64,000 bases of DNA from Desertivibrio insolitus (GTDB lineage Bacteria > Actinomycetota > Actinomycetes > Actinomycetales > Microbacteriaceae): contig NZ_JAFIQW010000002.1 of assembly GCF_017355965.1 (NCBI RefSeq), positions 393,170 through 457,169 on the forward strand, read 5' to 3'. Each line of letters opens with the position of its first letter. The first letter of the stretch is position 1. Shown here piece after piece: positions 51,297-60,324 of the stretch. The notes below the pieces were generated by a model. That model was not told the origin of the DNA. It saw nothing but the letters and a program-made list of their open reading frames with translations, and did not search any database. The position numbers were made by a program, and so were the translations under genes.

Positions 51297-54176
51297 GTGG
51301 CAACCCTGCTCTACCGGCTCGGCCGGTTCTCGTTCCGTCGCGCCTGGTACGTGATCGCCGCGTGGCTGCTCGCCCTCGCGGCGGTGCTCGGCGCGGGCGT
51401 GCTCGCCGGCGGCCAGACGGAGGAGTCCTTCGCGATCCCCGGCACCGAGTCGCAGGAGGCGCTCGACCGGCTCGAGGCGGTGTTCCCGCAGGTCGCCGGT
51501 GCGAGCGCGCAGATCCTGCTGGTCGCACCCGAGGGCGAGACGATCACCGCGGAGGACGACGGACCCGTCATCGACGAGCTCGTCGACGAGGCATCCGACC
51601 TCGACGGCGTCGACGGCGTCGTCGGGCCCTTCGACGAGTTCGCGGGTGACGCGGTGAACGACGACGAGACCATGGCGTACATCCAGGTGCAGTTCGACGG
51701 ACCGGCGACGGATGTCACGGAGCAGACCCTCGAAGACCTCACCGCCCTCGCGTCGATCGGCGAGGACGCCGGGCTGCGCGTCGAGTTCGGTGGGCAGGTG
51801 TTCCAGGACAACACCTTCGGGATCACGATCACCGAGGTGTTCGGCGTGATCTTCGCGGCGGTCGTGCTGCTCATCACCTTCGGTTCGCTCGCGGCGGCCG
51901 GGATGCCGCTGCTCTCCGCACTCATCGGCGTCGGGATCGTCATGGGGGCGATCACGCTGCTCTCGGCGGTGACGACGGTGTCGAGCACGGCCCCGCTGCT
52001 CGCGCTCATGATCGGCCTCGCCGTCGGAATCGACTACGCGCTGTTCATCGTCTCCCGGCACCGCACCCAGCTCGCCAGGGGGATGGACCCGGAGGAGTCC
52101 GCGGCCGTCTCGGTCGGCACCGCCGGCAGCGCCGTGGTGTTCGCCGGCGTCACCGTGATCATCGCGCTGCTCGGCCTGCTCGTCGTGGGCATCCCGTTCC
52201 TCAGCGTCATGGGCGTCACCGCGGCGATCGCCGTGCTGCTCGCGATCGCCGTCGCGACGACGCTGCTGCCCGCGCTGCTCGGCCTCGCCGGCGGGCGCCT
52301 CGCCCCGAAGCCCGGCTCGCGCAGCCATCGCCGCGCGGTCGAGGGCGCCGAGGGCCGCCCGACGATGGGCCGCCGCTGGGTGCGCGGCGTCATGCGGCAT
52401 CCCGTGCTCGCCTCGGTCGGCGTCGTCGCCGTGCTCGGCACGCTCGCGATCCCCGCGCTGTCGCTCGACCTCAACCTGCCCGACAACGGCTCGGAGCCCG
52501 CCGAGTCGACGCAGCGCCAGGCGTACGACCTTATCGGCGAGGGCTTCGGCCCCGGCTACAACGGCCCGCTCATCGTCGCCGTCGACATCACTCAGACCAC
52601 CGACGTGCTGGAGGACCTCAAGGCCATCGGCGGCGAACTCGACGACCTCGACGACGTCGCGTTCGTCAGCCAGGGCATCCCCGACCCCGGGCTCGACACC
52701 GCGATCATCCGCGTGATCCCGGAGTCCGGGCCGGCCGACCCGGAGACGAAGACCCTCGTGCAGTCGATCCGCGAGCTCGCGCCGCAGCTCGAGGACGAGT
52801 ACGGCACCGAGGTCTGGGTCACCGGCACGACCGCGGTCTCGATCGACATCTCGCAGCGGCTGAGCGACGCGCTGCTGCCGTTCGGCGTGGTCGTCGTCGG
52901 CCTCTCGGTCGTGCTGCTGCTGATGGTGTTCCGCTCGATCGTCGTGCCGGTCAAGGCCGCGCTCGGCTTCCTGCTGAGCGTCGTCGCCTCCTTCGGCGTC
53001 GTCGTCGCGATCTTCCAGTGGGGCTGGGGCGCCGACCTGCTGCACGTCGAGAACCCCGGACCGATCCTCAGCTTCATGCCGATCATCCTCATGGCGGTGC
53101 TGTTCGGTCTCGCCATGGACTACGAGGTCTTCCTCGTCTCCGGCATGCGCGAGGAGTTCGTGCACGGCGGCGACCCCCGACGCGCCGTCGAGGAGGGCTT
53201 CGCTCACGGCGCCCGGGTCGTCACGGCCGCGGCGCTCATCATGTTCTTCGTCTTCTTCGCGTTCGTGCCCGAGGGCTCCGGCACGATCAAGCCGATCGCG
53301 CTCGGGCTCGCCGCGGGCATCGCGTTCGACGCGTTCCTCGTGCGGATGACGCTGGTGCCGGCCGTCATGACCCTGCTCGGCCGCTCGGCGTGGTGGCTGC
53401 CCCGCGGCCTCGCCCGGGTGCTGCCCAACGTCGACATCGAGGGCGAGAGCCTCGGCGAGCACCGCGCGGCGAACGCGTGGGCCGCCGACAAGACCGACAG
53501 CGCGATCACGGCGGAGGGCCTCGTCGCGGGTGCCCCCGGCCACGAGGTCGGCCCGCTCGACGTCGACGTGCCGCCGGGCGGCATCCTGCTGCTCGACGGC
53601 TCCGGGTCCGCGCGCCGCATCGTCGGCGCGACCCTCGCCGGCCGGCTCGAGCCGCTCGCCGGGTCGCTGCAGGTGGCGGGCCACCCGCTCCCGTCCGAGT
53701 CGGGCAGGGTGGGGCGCCTGGTCGCGATGGCCTCCCTCGACCTCGGCGGCGACGAGGCACGGCGCACCGTCGGCGACGTGCTGGGGGAGCGGCTCGCCCT
53801 CCGGGCATCCGTGCTCCGCTCCGGCGCCGCCCGCAGGCAGTCGGACGCCGCGGTGCAGGCCGTGCGCGACGCGCTCGCCTCGGCCGGTCACCGCGCCCGC
53901 TCGCTCGGCGCGGGCGCGCGCCTCGCCGACCTGCCCGCGCTCGAGCGCACGACGGTGCTCGCCGCCGCCGCGATCCTCGAGCGCACCCCGGTCGTCGTGC
54001 TCGACCAGCCCGACGCCCTTCCGGCCGACGAGCAGAGCGCCTTCCTCGGCGCCGTCTCGACCCTGGCCGCGCCCGGGACGACCCTCGTCCTCGGCACCTC
54101 CGACACCGCGACCCGCACCGCTCCCGGCGGTCGCCCGGTCCGAAGCCTCGACATCTCCGAAGGAATCCGCGCATGA
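51297..54176 (+). CDS. MMPL/RND transporter fused to a degenerate ABC-ATPase-like domain
   Basis: 959 residues, against about 720-750 for ordinary actinobacterial MMPL proteins. Residues 1-730: two RND halves, each one helix, a large extracytoplasmic loop and five helices. Asp-Tyr relay pairs are present in both halves (GIDYALFIVSRHR; MDYEVFLVSGMREEF). Residues about 735-959 are soluble and read like an ABC ATPase: GHEVGPLDVDVPPGGILLLD, P-loop position DGSGSARRIVG, GSLQVAGHPLP, signature position LADLPALERTTVLAAAAI, Walker B position VVVLDQPDALPADEQ, and GTSDT at the H-loop. Lys, LSGGQ, catalytic Glu (now Gln) and His are all lost. GTG start with AGGAGT. Confidence 0.85.
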   Translation: MATLLYRLGRFSFRRAWYVIAAWLLALAAVLGAGVLAGGQTEESFAIPGTESQEALDRLEAVFPQVAGASAQILLVAPEGETITAEDDGPVIDELVDEASDLDGVDGVVGPFDEFAGDAVNDDETMAYIQVQFDGPATDVTEQTLEDLTALASIGEDAGLRVEFGGQVFQDNTFGITITEVFGVIFAAVVLLITFGSLAAAGMPLLSALIGVGIVMGAITLLSAVTTVSSTAPLLALMIGLAVGIDYALFIVSRHRTQLARGMDPEESAAVSVGTAGSAVVFAGVTVIIALLGLLVVGIPFLSVMGVTAAIAVLLAIAVATTLLPALLGLAGGRLAPKPGSRSHRRAVEGAEGRPTMGRRWVRGVMRHPVLASVGVVAVLGTLAIPALSLDLNLPDNGSEPAESTQRQAYDLIGEGFGPGYNGPLIVAVDITQTTDVLEDLKAIGGELDDLDDVAFVSQGIPDPGLDTAIIRVIPESGPADPETKTLVQSIRELAPQLEDEYGTEVWVTGTTAVSIDISQRLSDALLPFGVVVVGLSVVLLLMVFRSIVVPVKAALGFLLSVVASFGVVVAIFQWGWGADLLHVENPGPILSFMPIILMAVLFGLAMDYEVFLVSGMREEFVHGGDPRRAVEEGFAHGARVVTAAALIMFFVFFAFVPEGSGTIKPIALGLAAGIAFDAFLVRMTLVPAVMTLLGRSAWWLPRGLARVLPNVDIEGESLGEHRAANAWAADKTDSAITAEGLVAGAPGHEVGPLDVDVPPGGILLLDGSGSARRIVGATLAGRLEPLAGSLQVAGHPLPSESGRVGRLVAMASLDLGGDEARRTVGDVLGERLALRASVLRSGAARRQSDAAVQAVRDALASAGHRARSLGAGARLADLPALERTTVLAAAAILERTPVVVLDQPDALPADEQSAFLGAVSTLAAPGTTLVLGTSDTATRTAPGGRPVRSLDISEGIRA

Positions 54177-56059
54177 GCACGGCCATCCCGCGCCAGGGCC
54201 GACGCCCCGGCTTCCGCCGTCCGCTGGCCGTCGCCGCCGTCCTCGCCGTGCCGCTCGCGTTCGCGGGTCTCGTCGTCGGCGCGATCGGCGCCCTCGACTC
54301 CGACGACGGCCGCATCCCCGCCGCCGTCGTGAACGAGGACGAGCTCGTGACGCTGACGACCGCCGAGGGTGACACCCCGCTGCTCGGCGGCCGACAGCTC
54401 GTGACCGAGCTGACCGCGCCCGACACCGAGGGCTTCGCCTGGACGATCACGAACGCCGAGGACGCCGAGCAGCTGCTCGACTCCGGCGAGGTCAACGCCG
54501 TGCTCACGATCCCGGAGGACTTCTCGGCGTCGCTGAAGTCGATCCTCGAGGGCGGCACCGCCCAGGCCGGCATCGACGTGCGGACGGATGACGCGCACGA
54601 CTACCTCACGGGCTCGCTCGTGCAGACGGTCGGACAGGGTCTCGCCGACGCGTTCGGCACCGAGATCACGAGCCAGTACCTCGGCGGCCTGTACACGACG
54701 CTCGGGTCCTCCTTCACCGAGGCGGCCTCCGGCGCCGGCGACCTCTCAACCGGTGCAGGGGAGCTCGCGACCGGGATCGACGGGCTCGGCACCGGGCTCG
54801 ACACTCTCGCGAGCGGCGCCGCCGACGCCGCGACCGGCGCCGACGAGTTCGCCGCCGGGGTGGACGAGTACACCGACGGCGTCGACGCCCTGTCCTCCGG
54901 CCTGCAGCAGCTCGACCGCGGAGCCGCGGGCCTCGACGACCTCACCACGGGCATCGACGAGTACGACGCGGGGATCGACCAGCTCTCCGGCGGGCTCGGA
55001 CAGGTCAACGGCGCGATCCAGGCCTACCCCGACGCCGTGATCCCGCCGCAGCTGAAGGCCTCGCTGCAGCAGATCACCGACGGCCTCTCCGCCGCAGCGG
55101 TCGGCGGCGACCAGCTCGTCACCGCGACCGGCACCGCCGTCGACGGCATCCAGTCCGGCATCGACCAGTCCGCCTCGGGCGCCGCGCAGCTGTCGGCCGG
55201 GTCCGCCGCCCTCGACTCGGGCGCGAGGTCGCTCGCGACGGGTCTCGACTCGCTCGCGACGGGAGCCTCGGATGCCGCGGGCGGCGCCGACCAGCTCGTG
55301 ACGGGCGCCGACCAGCTCGCCTCCGGCGCGCAGCAGCTCTCCGACGGGCTGCAGGCCGGCGCCGACCAGCTGCCCGGTGCGGACGACCCGGAGGGCGCCG
55401 CCGATGCCCTCGCCGACCCCGTCGACGTCAGCGTCGAGCGCACGAACCAGGTCGACGACCCGACCCGGATCGTGGCGACGCTCTTCGTGCCGCTCGGCCT
55501 CTGGCTCGGCGCGCTCGCCGTCTTCCTGGTGCTCGCACCGCTCAGCCGACGTGCCCTCGAGTCCGCCGCGACCACCGGCCGGCTCGTGTCGGGCACCCTG
55601 CTCAAGGCCTTCGCGATCGTCGCCGCGCAGGCGGTGCTCCTCGTGGCCGTGCTGCACGGCACGCTCGATCTCGGCTGGCAGGCGCTGCCGGCGACGCTCG
55701 GCTTCGCACTCGTCGTCGCGCTCGCGTTCGCCGCGATCCACGCGGCGCTCACCGCCCTGTTCGGGCGCGCCGGCCTCGTCGTGTCGCTGCTGCTGCTCGC
55801 GCTGCAGCTGGCCTCGACGGGCGGGCTCTACCCGACCGCGGTGCTCTCGGCACCGTTCGAGGCGCTGAGCCCGCTGCTGCCGCTGAGCTGGGCGGTCGAC
55901 GGCGTGCAGGCGATCGTCGCCGGGGGCGACCCCGCCCGCGTGGTGCTCGCGATCGTGCTGCTCGCGGTCACGGCCCTGCTGGCCGTGCTCGTGACGGTCG
56001 TCGCGACCGGGGCACGGCGCCGCCGCGACATCCGCCGGTCGGTGCTCGCGACCGCGTGA
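54173..56059 (+). CDS. YhgE/Pip-family membrane protein with ABC-2-like C-terminus
   Basis: 628 residues. One N-terminal helix (LAVAAVLAVPLAFAGLVVGA), an extracytoplasmic region of about 370 residues, then five or so C-terminal helices (VATLFVPLGLWLGALAVFLV onward) resembling ABC-2 permeases. The long middle has repeats of the type D-Q-L-x-x-G-A-x-Q-L-S-x-G (about 190-400), typical YhgE/Pip heptad coiled coils. YhgE-like proteins occur with MMPL and TetR genes in actinobacteria and take part in export or phage and toxin sensitivity in other phyla. The ATG overlaps the transporter's stop (ATGA). Confidence 0.88.
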   Translation: MSTAIPRQGRRPGFRRPLAVAAVLAVPLAFAGLVVGAIGALDSDDGRIPAAVVNEDELVTLTTAEGDTPLLGGRQLVTELTAPDTEGFAWTITNAEDAEQLLDSGEVNAVLTIPEDFSASLKSILEGGTAQAGIDVRTDDAHDYLTGSLVQTVGQGLADAFGTEITSQYLGGLYTTLGSSFTEAASGAGDLSTGAGELATGIDGLGTGLDTLASGAADAATGADEFAAGVDEYTDGVDALSSGLQQLDRGAAGLDDLTTGIDEYDAGIDQLSGGLGQVNGAIQAYPDAVIPPQLKASLQQITDGLSAAAVGGDQLVTATGTAVDGIQSGIDQSASGAAQLSAGSAALDSGARSLATGLDSLATGASDAAGGADQLVTGADQLASGAQQLSDGLQAGADQLPGADDPEGAADALADPVDVSVERTNQVDDPTRIVATLFVPLGLWLGALAVFLVLAPLSRRALESAATTGRLVSGTLLKAFAIVAAQAVLLVAVLHGTLDLGWQALPATLGFALVVALAFAAIHAALTALFGRAGLVVSLLLLALQLASTGGLYPTAVLSAPFEALSPLLPLSWAVDGVQAIVAGGDPARVVLAIVLLAVTALLAVLVTVVATGARRRRDIRRSVLATA

Positions 56060-56077
56060 TGCGACCGCCGGTCCGGG

Positions 56078-56917
56078 CTAGTCCGCTCCGTGAGCGGGCA
56101 GCTCGGCCGGCTCGTGCCGCTCGTGGCCGCGGCCGAGCTTGTCGAAGGCGTAGGCGCGGGTCTCCTCGAGCATCTCGAGGCGCGCCTGCTCGCTCTTCGC
56201 CTTGCGGGTGTTGACCTCGGCGACGACGGAGCCGTCCCAGTCGCGCTCGGCGAGCCACTCCAGCACCTCGGCGACGGGCTGGCCGCCGCGACCCGGCAAC
56301 AGGTGCTCGTCGAAGATCTTGCCCTCGTCGAGCGAGCCCGAGCCGTCGCAGAGGTGGATGTGGCGCAGCTTGTCGCCCATCTTCTTCGCGACCTCGAAGC
56401 TGTCCTGTCCCGAGAGCGCGGCGTGCGAGAAGTCGAGCGTCATCGCGTCGCAGTCCATGAGGGTGGGGTCCCAGCCCGGCGCGTACGCCTTGACGGAGGT
56501 GCCGCGCACCTTCCACGGGAACATGTTCTCGACGGCGATCTCGACGCCCGTGGCGTTGGCCGTCTCGCGCACGATGCGCAGGAAGTTCTTGGCGTAGTTC
56601 GCCTGCCAGCGGAACGGCGGGTGCACGACGACGTTCGAGGCCCCGACGTTGTGCGCGAGCTCCGCGCTCTTCTCGAGCTTGACCTTCGGGTCGCGCCCCC
56701 ACACGAAGTGCGTGAGCAGCAGCACCGGCGCGTGCACCGACAGGATCGGCAGCTGCCACTTGTCGACGAGGCGGTTCAGCTCATCCGAGTCCTGGGTCAC
56801 CTCGTCGTTGGTGACCATGATCTCGACTCCCTCGAAGCCGGCGAGCTTCGCCAGGCGGAAGGCGTGATCGGGGCTCAGCGGGTAGACGCAGGTGGTGCTC
56901 ATACCGACGCGGATCAT
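56078..56917 (-). CDS. Sugar phosphate isomerase/epimerase-like TIM-barrel protein
   Basis: 279 residues, AP-endonuclease-2 type barrel. Metal-site Glu and His are in the conserved set: FEGVEIMV, HAPVLLLTHF, NVVVHPPFRW, IAVENMFPW, TLDFSHAAL, HIHLCDGSG, and VAEVNTRKAK. The subgroup is used for sugars such as hexuloses or inositol derivatives; the substrate is not readable. A leaderless TAGTCT lies six bases before the ATG. It converges with the YhgE gene 18 bases away; no partner gene indicates the pathway. Confidence 0.85.
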   Translation of the reverse strand: MIRVGMSTTCVYPLSPDHAFRLAKLAGFEGVEIMVTNDEVTQDSDELNRLVDKWQLPILSVHAPVLLLTHFVWGRDPKVKLEKSAELAHNVGASNVVVHPPFRWQANYAKNFLRIVRETANATGVEIAVENMFPWKVRGTSVKAYAPGWDPTLMDCDAMTLDFSHAALSGQDSFEVAKKMGDKLRHIHLCDGSGSLDEGKIFDEHLLPGRGGQPVAEVLEWLAERDWDGSVVAEVNTRKAKSEQARLEMLEETRAYAFDKLGRGHERHEPAELPAHGAD

Positions 56918-56923
56918 CGTTCG

Positions 56924-56929
56924 AGACTA
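56924..56929 (-). promoter_or_regulatory. Candidate leaderless -10 of the sugar isomerase/epimerase gene
   Basis: Minus strand TAGTCT, six bases, then ATG 56917. Confidence 0.55.
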
Positions 56930-56984
56930 AGTCCTCACACTGAACGGTCGGTGTCCACTCGGTTGACTCACGCCCAGAACACGG

Positions 56985-57947
56985 TCAGAGCCAGCCGCGC
57001 CGCTTGAAGCCCGCGTAGAGGGCGACGGATGCCGTGACGATCAGCACCGACGACACGACGACGCCGCCCGGCTCGCCCGACCCGGGGAAGGGCACGTTCT
57101 GCCCGAAGAAGCCGGTGATCGCGGTCGGCACCGCGATGATGGCCGCCCAACTGGTGACCTGCTTCATGATCGCGTTCGCCCGGTTTCCCTGCAGCGCCAC
57201 GTGCGTCTCGAGCACGGTGCCGACGACCTCGCGCATCGTGTCGGTCCACTCGATCACCCGCACGGTGTGGTCGAAGACGTCCTGGTAGTACGGCGCGATC
57301 TCGCGGGGGAGCACCGGCTCGCGGTGCAGCAGCGTCGCGACGATCTCGCGGGTGGGCGTCGCGACCTTGCGTAGCTGGGTGAGGCTCTTGCGCACCGCGA
57401 ACGAGCGGCGCTGCACGTCGCCGTCGCCGCCGTCCTCGTCGAACAGGTCGTCCTCGAGCACGTCGAGGCGGGAGTCGAGCTCCTGCGCGGCGGCGAAGTG
57501 CCCGTCGACGACGTGATCGAGCAGTGCCCACACGAGCGCGGGCACGCCCGCGCTCAGCAGCCGGCGCTCCTTGTCCCAGCGCTCGGTGATGGGCGTCATG
57601 TCGAACTCGGGGCCGTGCACCGTCACGAGCGCGCGCTTGGTGAGGAACGCGGTGATCGGGGCATCCGTCACCTCGCCCTGCTCGTCGATCGCGATCGCGT
57701 GCAGCGCGAGGAAGCCGTGGTTCTCGAACCGGGTCAACCGGGTGCGCTGGAACTCGTGCACCGCGTCCTCGACGGTGAGCGGGTGGATGTCGAGCTCCTC
57801 CGCGATCGCGGCGAGGTGCTGCTCCGTCGGAGAGACGAAGTCCGCCCAGACGAGGCAGTCGTCGCTCGCGGCGTAGTCGGAGATGTCGGCGACGGGGAAG
57901 CCCTCCAGCGCGACGGCGCCGTCCCGCCAGAGTCTCGTCGTTCCCAT
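56985..57947 (-). CDS. corA: CorA-family divalent cation channel
   Basis: 320 residues. The soluble N-terminal alpha/beta domain (LVWADFVSPTEQHLAAIAEE; PLTVEDAVHEFQRTRLTRFE) and long helices are followed by two C-terminal membrane helices. The signature between them, normally Gly-Met-Asn, reads FFGQNVPFPG (GQN). CorA proteins carry magnesium or cobalt; GxN variants occur in ZntB and related subgroups, so selectivity may differ. A leaderless TAGGAT sits seven bases before the ATG. Divergent from the fructosamine-kinase-like gene. Confidence 0.9.
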   Translation of the reverse strand: MGTTRLWRDGAVALEGFPVADISDYAASDDCLVWADFVSPTEQHLAAIAEELDIHPLTVEDAVHEFQRTRLTRFENHGFLALHAIAIDEQGEVTDAPITAFLTKRALVTVHGPEFDMTPITERWDKERRLLSAGVPALVWALLDHVVDGHFAAAQELDSRLDVLEDDLFDEDGGDGDVQRRSFAVRKSLTQLRKVATPTREIVATLLHREPVLPREIAPYYQDVFDHTVRVIEWTDTMREVVGTVLETHVALQGNRANAIMKQVTSWAAIIAVPTAITGFFGQNVPFPGSGEPGGVVVSSVLIVTASVALYAGFKRRGWL

Positions 57948-57954
57948 TCCGCCG

Positions 57955-57960
57955 ATCCTA
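57955..57960 (-). promoter_or_regulatory. Candidate leaderless -10 of corA
   Basis: Minus strand TAGGAT, seven bases, then ATG 57947. Confidence 0.55.
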
Positions 57961-58011
57961 GGAGGCGCGGATGCCAGCGTTCTTCCGGGCGGCGGATGCC
58001 AGAGTTGGGGC

Positions 58012-58776
58012 GTGCCCTCGACGATCGTGAAGACCAGGGCCGACGCGCCCGAGGGCTTCTTCGAGGCGGAGGCCGCGGGCCTGCGCTGGCTCGCCGAGGC
58101 CGGCGGCGCGGCCGTCGCACGGGTGGTCGCGGTGTCGCCCGGACGGATCGAGCTCGAGCGCGTGCCGGAGGCGCGCCCGACGGCCGCCGCCGCACGCAGC
58201 TTCGGGGCCGCGCTCGCCCGCACGCACGACGCCGGCGCGGACGCGTTCGGTTCCCCGCCAGAGGGCTGGAACGGCCCCTGCTTCATCGGTCGCCGCCCGC
58301 TGCGGACCGCCGGCGAGACGCGGTGGGGCGCCTTCTACGCCCGCGACCGGGTGCTGCCGTACGCGGAGATCGCGGTGCGGGCCGGCAACCTCTCGGCATC
58401 CGGTCTCGACCTCGTCCGCGAGGCGTGCGAGCGCATCGCGGCCGGCGACTTCGACGACGGCGACGCGCCGGCGCGCATCCACGGCGACCTGTGGAACGGC
58501 AACGTGCTGTTCGGGCAGGGCGGCGTGGTGCTCATCGACCCGGCGGCGCACGGCGGGCACCGGGAGACCGACCTCGCGATGCTCGCGCTGTTCGGCTGCC
58601 CGCACCTCGACGAGGTGGTCGCCGGCTACGAGTCCGAGCATCCGCTTCGCCCCGGCTGGCGCGACCGTCTCGGGCTCCACCAGCTGCATCCGCTCGCGGT
58701 GCACGCGGCCGGTCACGGGCCCTCGTATGGCAGAGCTCTCACAGAGGCTGCTCGGAGCACGCTGGAACTCGGCTGA
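58012..58776 (+). CDS. Fructosamine-3-kinase-like phosphotransferase
   Basis: 254 residues, aminoglycoside-kinase fold. VKTRADAPEGFFEAEAAGLR (N-lobe), catalytic loop ARIHGDLWNGNVLFGQGGVV (Asp and Asn), metal motif IDPAAHGGHRETDLAMLALF and FGCPHLDEVVAGYE. The GHRETDLAM segment typifies fructosamine kinases that repair glycated proteins or act on small amines. The GTG 58012 start fits CAGAGT six bases upstream. It lies just before the trehalose operon but has its own start region. Confidence 0.85.
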   Translation: MPSTIVKTRADAPEGFFEAEAAGLRWLAEAGGAAVARVVAVSPGRIELERVPEARPTAAAARSFGAALARTHDAGADAFGSPPEGWNGPCFIGRRPLRTAGETRWGAFYARDRVLPYAEIAVRAGNLSASGLDLVREACERIAAGDFDDGDAPARIHGDLWNGNVLFGQGGVVLIDPAAHGGHRETDLAMLALFGCPHLDEVVAGYESEHPLRPGWRDRLGLHQLHPLAVHAAGHGPSYGRALTEAARSTLELG

Positions 58777-58782
58777 TACCCT
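58777..58782 (+). promoter_or_regulatory. Candidate -10 of otsA-otsB
   Basis: TACCCT, with a leader of about 36 bases; GGAAG is the ribosome binding site. Confidence 0.4.
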
Positions 58783-58824
58783 GCCCCCATCGCGGCGCGG
58801 GAACGCGCTACGGAAACGGAAGAC

Positions 58825-60324
58825 ATGACCGAAGACACAACGACCTACGCCTTCGTCGTGGTCTCGAACCGACTTCCCGTCGACCGAGTGGTCGACGCCG
58901 ACGGCAACGCCGGCTGGAAGAAGTCGCCCGGCGGCCTCGTCACGGCGCTCGAACCGGTGATGCGCGGCAACGACGGCGCCTGGGTGGGCTGGCCCGGCCA
59001 GGCCGACGTGGACGTCGAGCCGTTCACCTCCGACGGCATCCACCTCGTGCCCGTCGCGCTGTCGGCCACCGAGGTCGAGCGCTACTACGAGGGCTTCTCC
59101 AACGACACGCTCTGGCCGCTGTACCACGACGTCATCGCCCAGCCGAGCTACCACCGCGTCTGGTGGGACAGCTACGTCGAGGTGAACCAGCGCTTCGCCG
59201 ACGCGGCCGCCCGCGTCGCCCAGCAGGGCGGCACGGTGTGGGTGCAGGACTACCAGCTCCAGCTCGTGCCGCGGATGCTGCGCGACCAGCGCCCCGACCT
59301 CACGATCGGCTTCTTCAACCACATCCCCTTCCCGCCCTACGGCATCTACGCCCAGCTGCCCTGGCGCAAGCAGATCATCGAGGGCCTGCTCGGGGCCGAC
59401 GTCATCGGGTTCCAGCGCGGGGCCGACGCCGGCAACTTCTCCCGCGCGGTGCGGCGGCTGCTGAACTACACGACCCGGGGACTGCTGATCGACGTGCCGG
59501 AGGACGGCGGCCGCACGGTCGTCGCGAAGGCGTTCCCCATCTCAATCGACTCCTCCGAGTACGAGCGGCTCGCCGCGACCCCCGAGATCCAGGCGCGCGC
59601 GAAGCAGATTCGCGAGGATCTCGGCAACCCGAAGACGATCATGCTCGGCGTCGACCGACTCGACTACACCAAGGGCATCGGCCACCGCCTGAAGGCCTTC
59701 GGCGAGCTGCTCGCCGAGCACCGGATGACCGTGGAGGACGTGACGCTCGTGCAGGTCGCGAGCCCCTCCCGTGAGCGCGTCGAGACCTACCGCCTGCTGC
59801 GCGACGAGATCGAGCTCACGGTCGGGCGCATCAACGGCGACTTCTCGACAATCAGCCACACCGCGATCTCCTACCTGCACCACGGCTACCCGCGCGACGA
59901 GATGGTCGCGCTGTACCTCGCGGCCGACATCATGCTCGTCACCGCGCTGCGCGACGGCATGAACCTCGTCGCGAAGGAGTACGTCGCGAGCCGCATCGAC
60001 AACGGGGGAGCGCTGATCCTCAGCGAGTTCGCCGGCGCCGCCGACGAGCTGAAGCAAGCCCTGCTCGTGAACCCGCACGATATCGACGGACTCAAGAACC
60101 GCATCGTCGAGGCGATCGAGATGAGCCCGAAGGAGCGCGCGAAGCGCATGCGCGCCCTGCGCAAGAAGGTGCTCGAGAACGACGTCGCCCGGTGGTCGAG
60201 CGCCTTCCTCACCGCGCTCGCCGCGAGCAAGTCGGCGTTGCCCGCCGAGCCAGGCGAGGTCGTCGACGACGAGGACGACCAGGACCTCGAGTGGTTGCCG
60301 CCGGGCAGAGGGCCGGCGCTGTGA
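58825..60324 (+). CDS. otsA: Trehalose-6-phosphate synthase
   Basis: 499 residues, GT20. Makes trehalose-6-phosphate from a nucleotide-activated glucose and glucose-6-phosphate. Landmarks: VVVSNRLPVDRVV, GWKKSPGGLVTAL, VWVQDYQLQLVPRMLRDQRP, FFNHIPFPPYG, DVIGFQ, LGVDRLDYTKGIGHRLKAF, and ALRDGMNLVAKEYVA with GALILSEFAGAADEL. All nucleotide- and phosphate-binding residues are in place. GGAAG precedes the ATG. It is coupled to otsB by a four-base overlap (GTGA). Confidence 0.97.
   Translation: MTEDTTTYAFVVVSNRLPVDRVVDADGNAGWKKSPGGLVTALEPVMRGNDGAWVGWPGQADVDVEPFTSDGIHLVPVALSATEVERYYEGFSNDTLWPLYHDVIAQPSYHRVWWDSYVEVNQRFADAAARVAQQGGTVWVQDYQLQLVPRMLRDQRPDLTIGFFNHIPFPPYGIYAQLPWRKQIIEGLLGADVIGFQRGADAGNFSRAVRRLLNYTTRGLLIDVPEDGGRTVVAKAFPISIDSSEYERLAATPEIQARAKQIREDLGNPKTIMLGVDRLDYTKGIGHRLKAFGELLAEHRMTVEDVTLVQVASPSRERVETYRLLRDEIELTVGRINGDFSTISHTAISYLHHGYPRDEMVALYLAADIMLVTALRDGMNLVAKEYVASRIDNGGALILSEFAGAADELKQALLVNPHDIDGLKNRIVEAIEMSPKERAKRMRALRKKVLENDVARWSSAFLTALAASKSALPAEPGEVVDDEDDQDLEWLPPGRGPAL

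Noticed and set aside
51249-53891. An 880-codon minus-strand frame opposite the MMPL gene
   Set aside because: Shadow frame; low-complexity charged protein with no motif.
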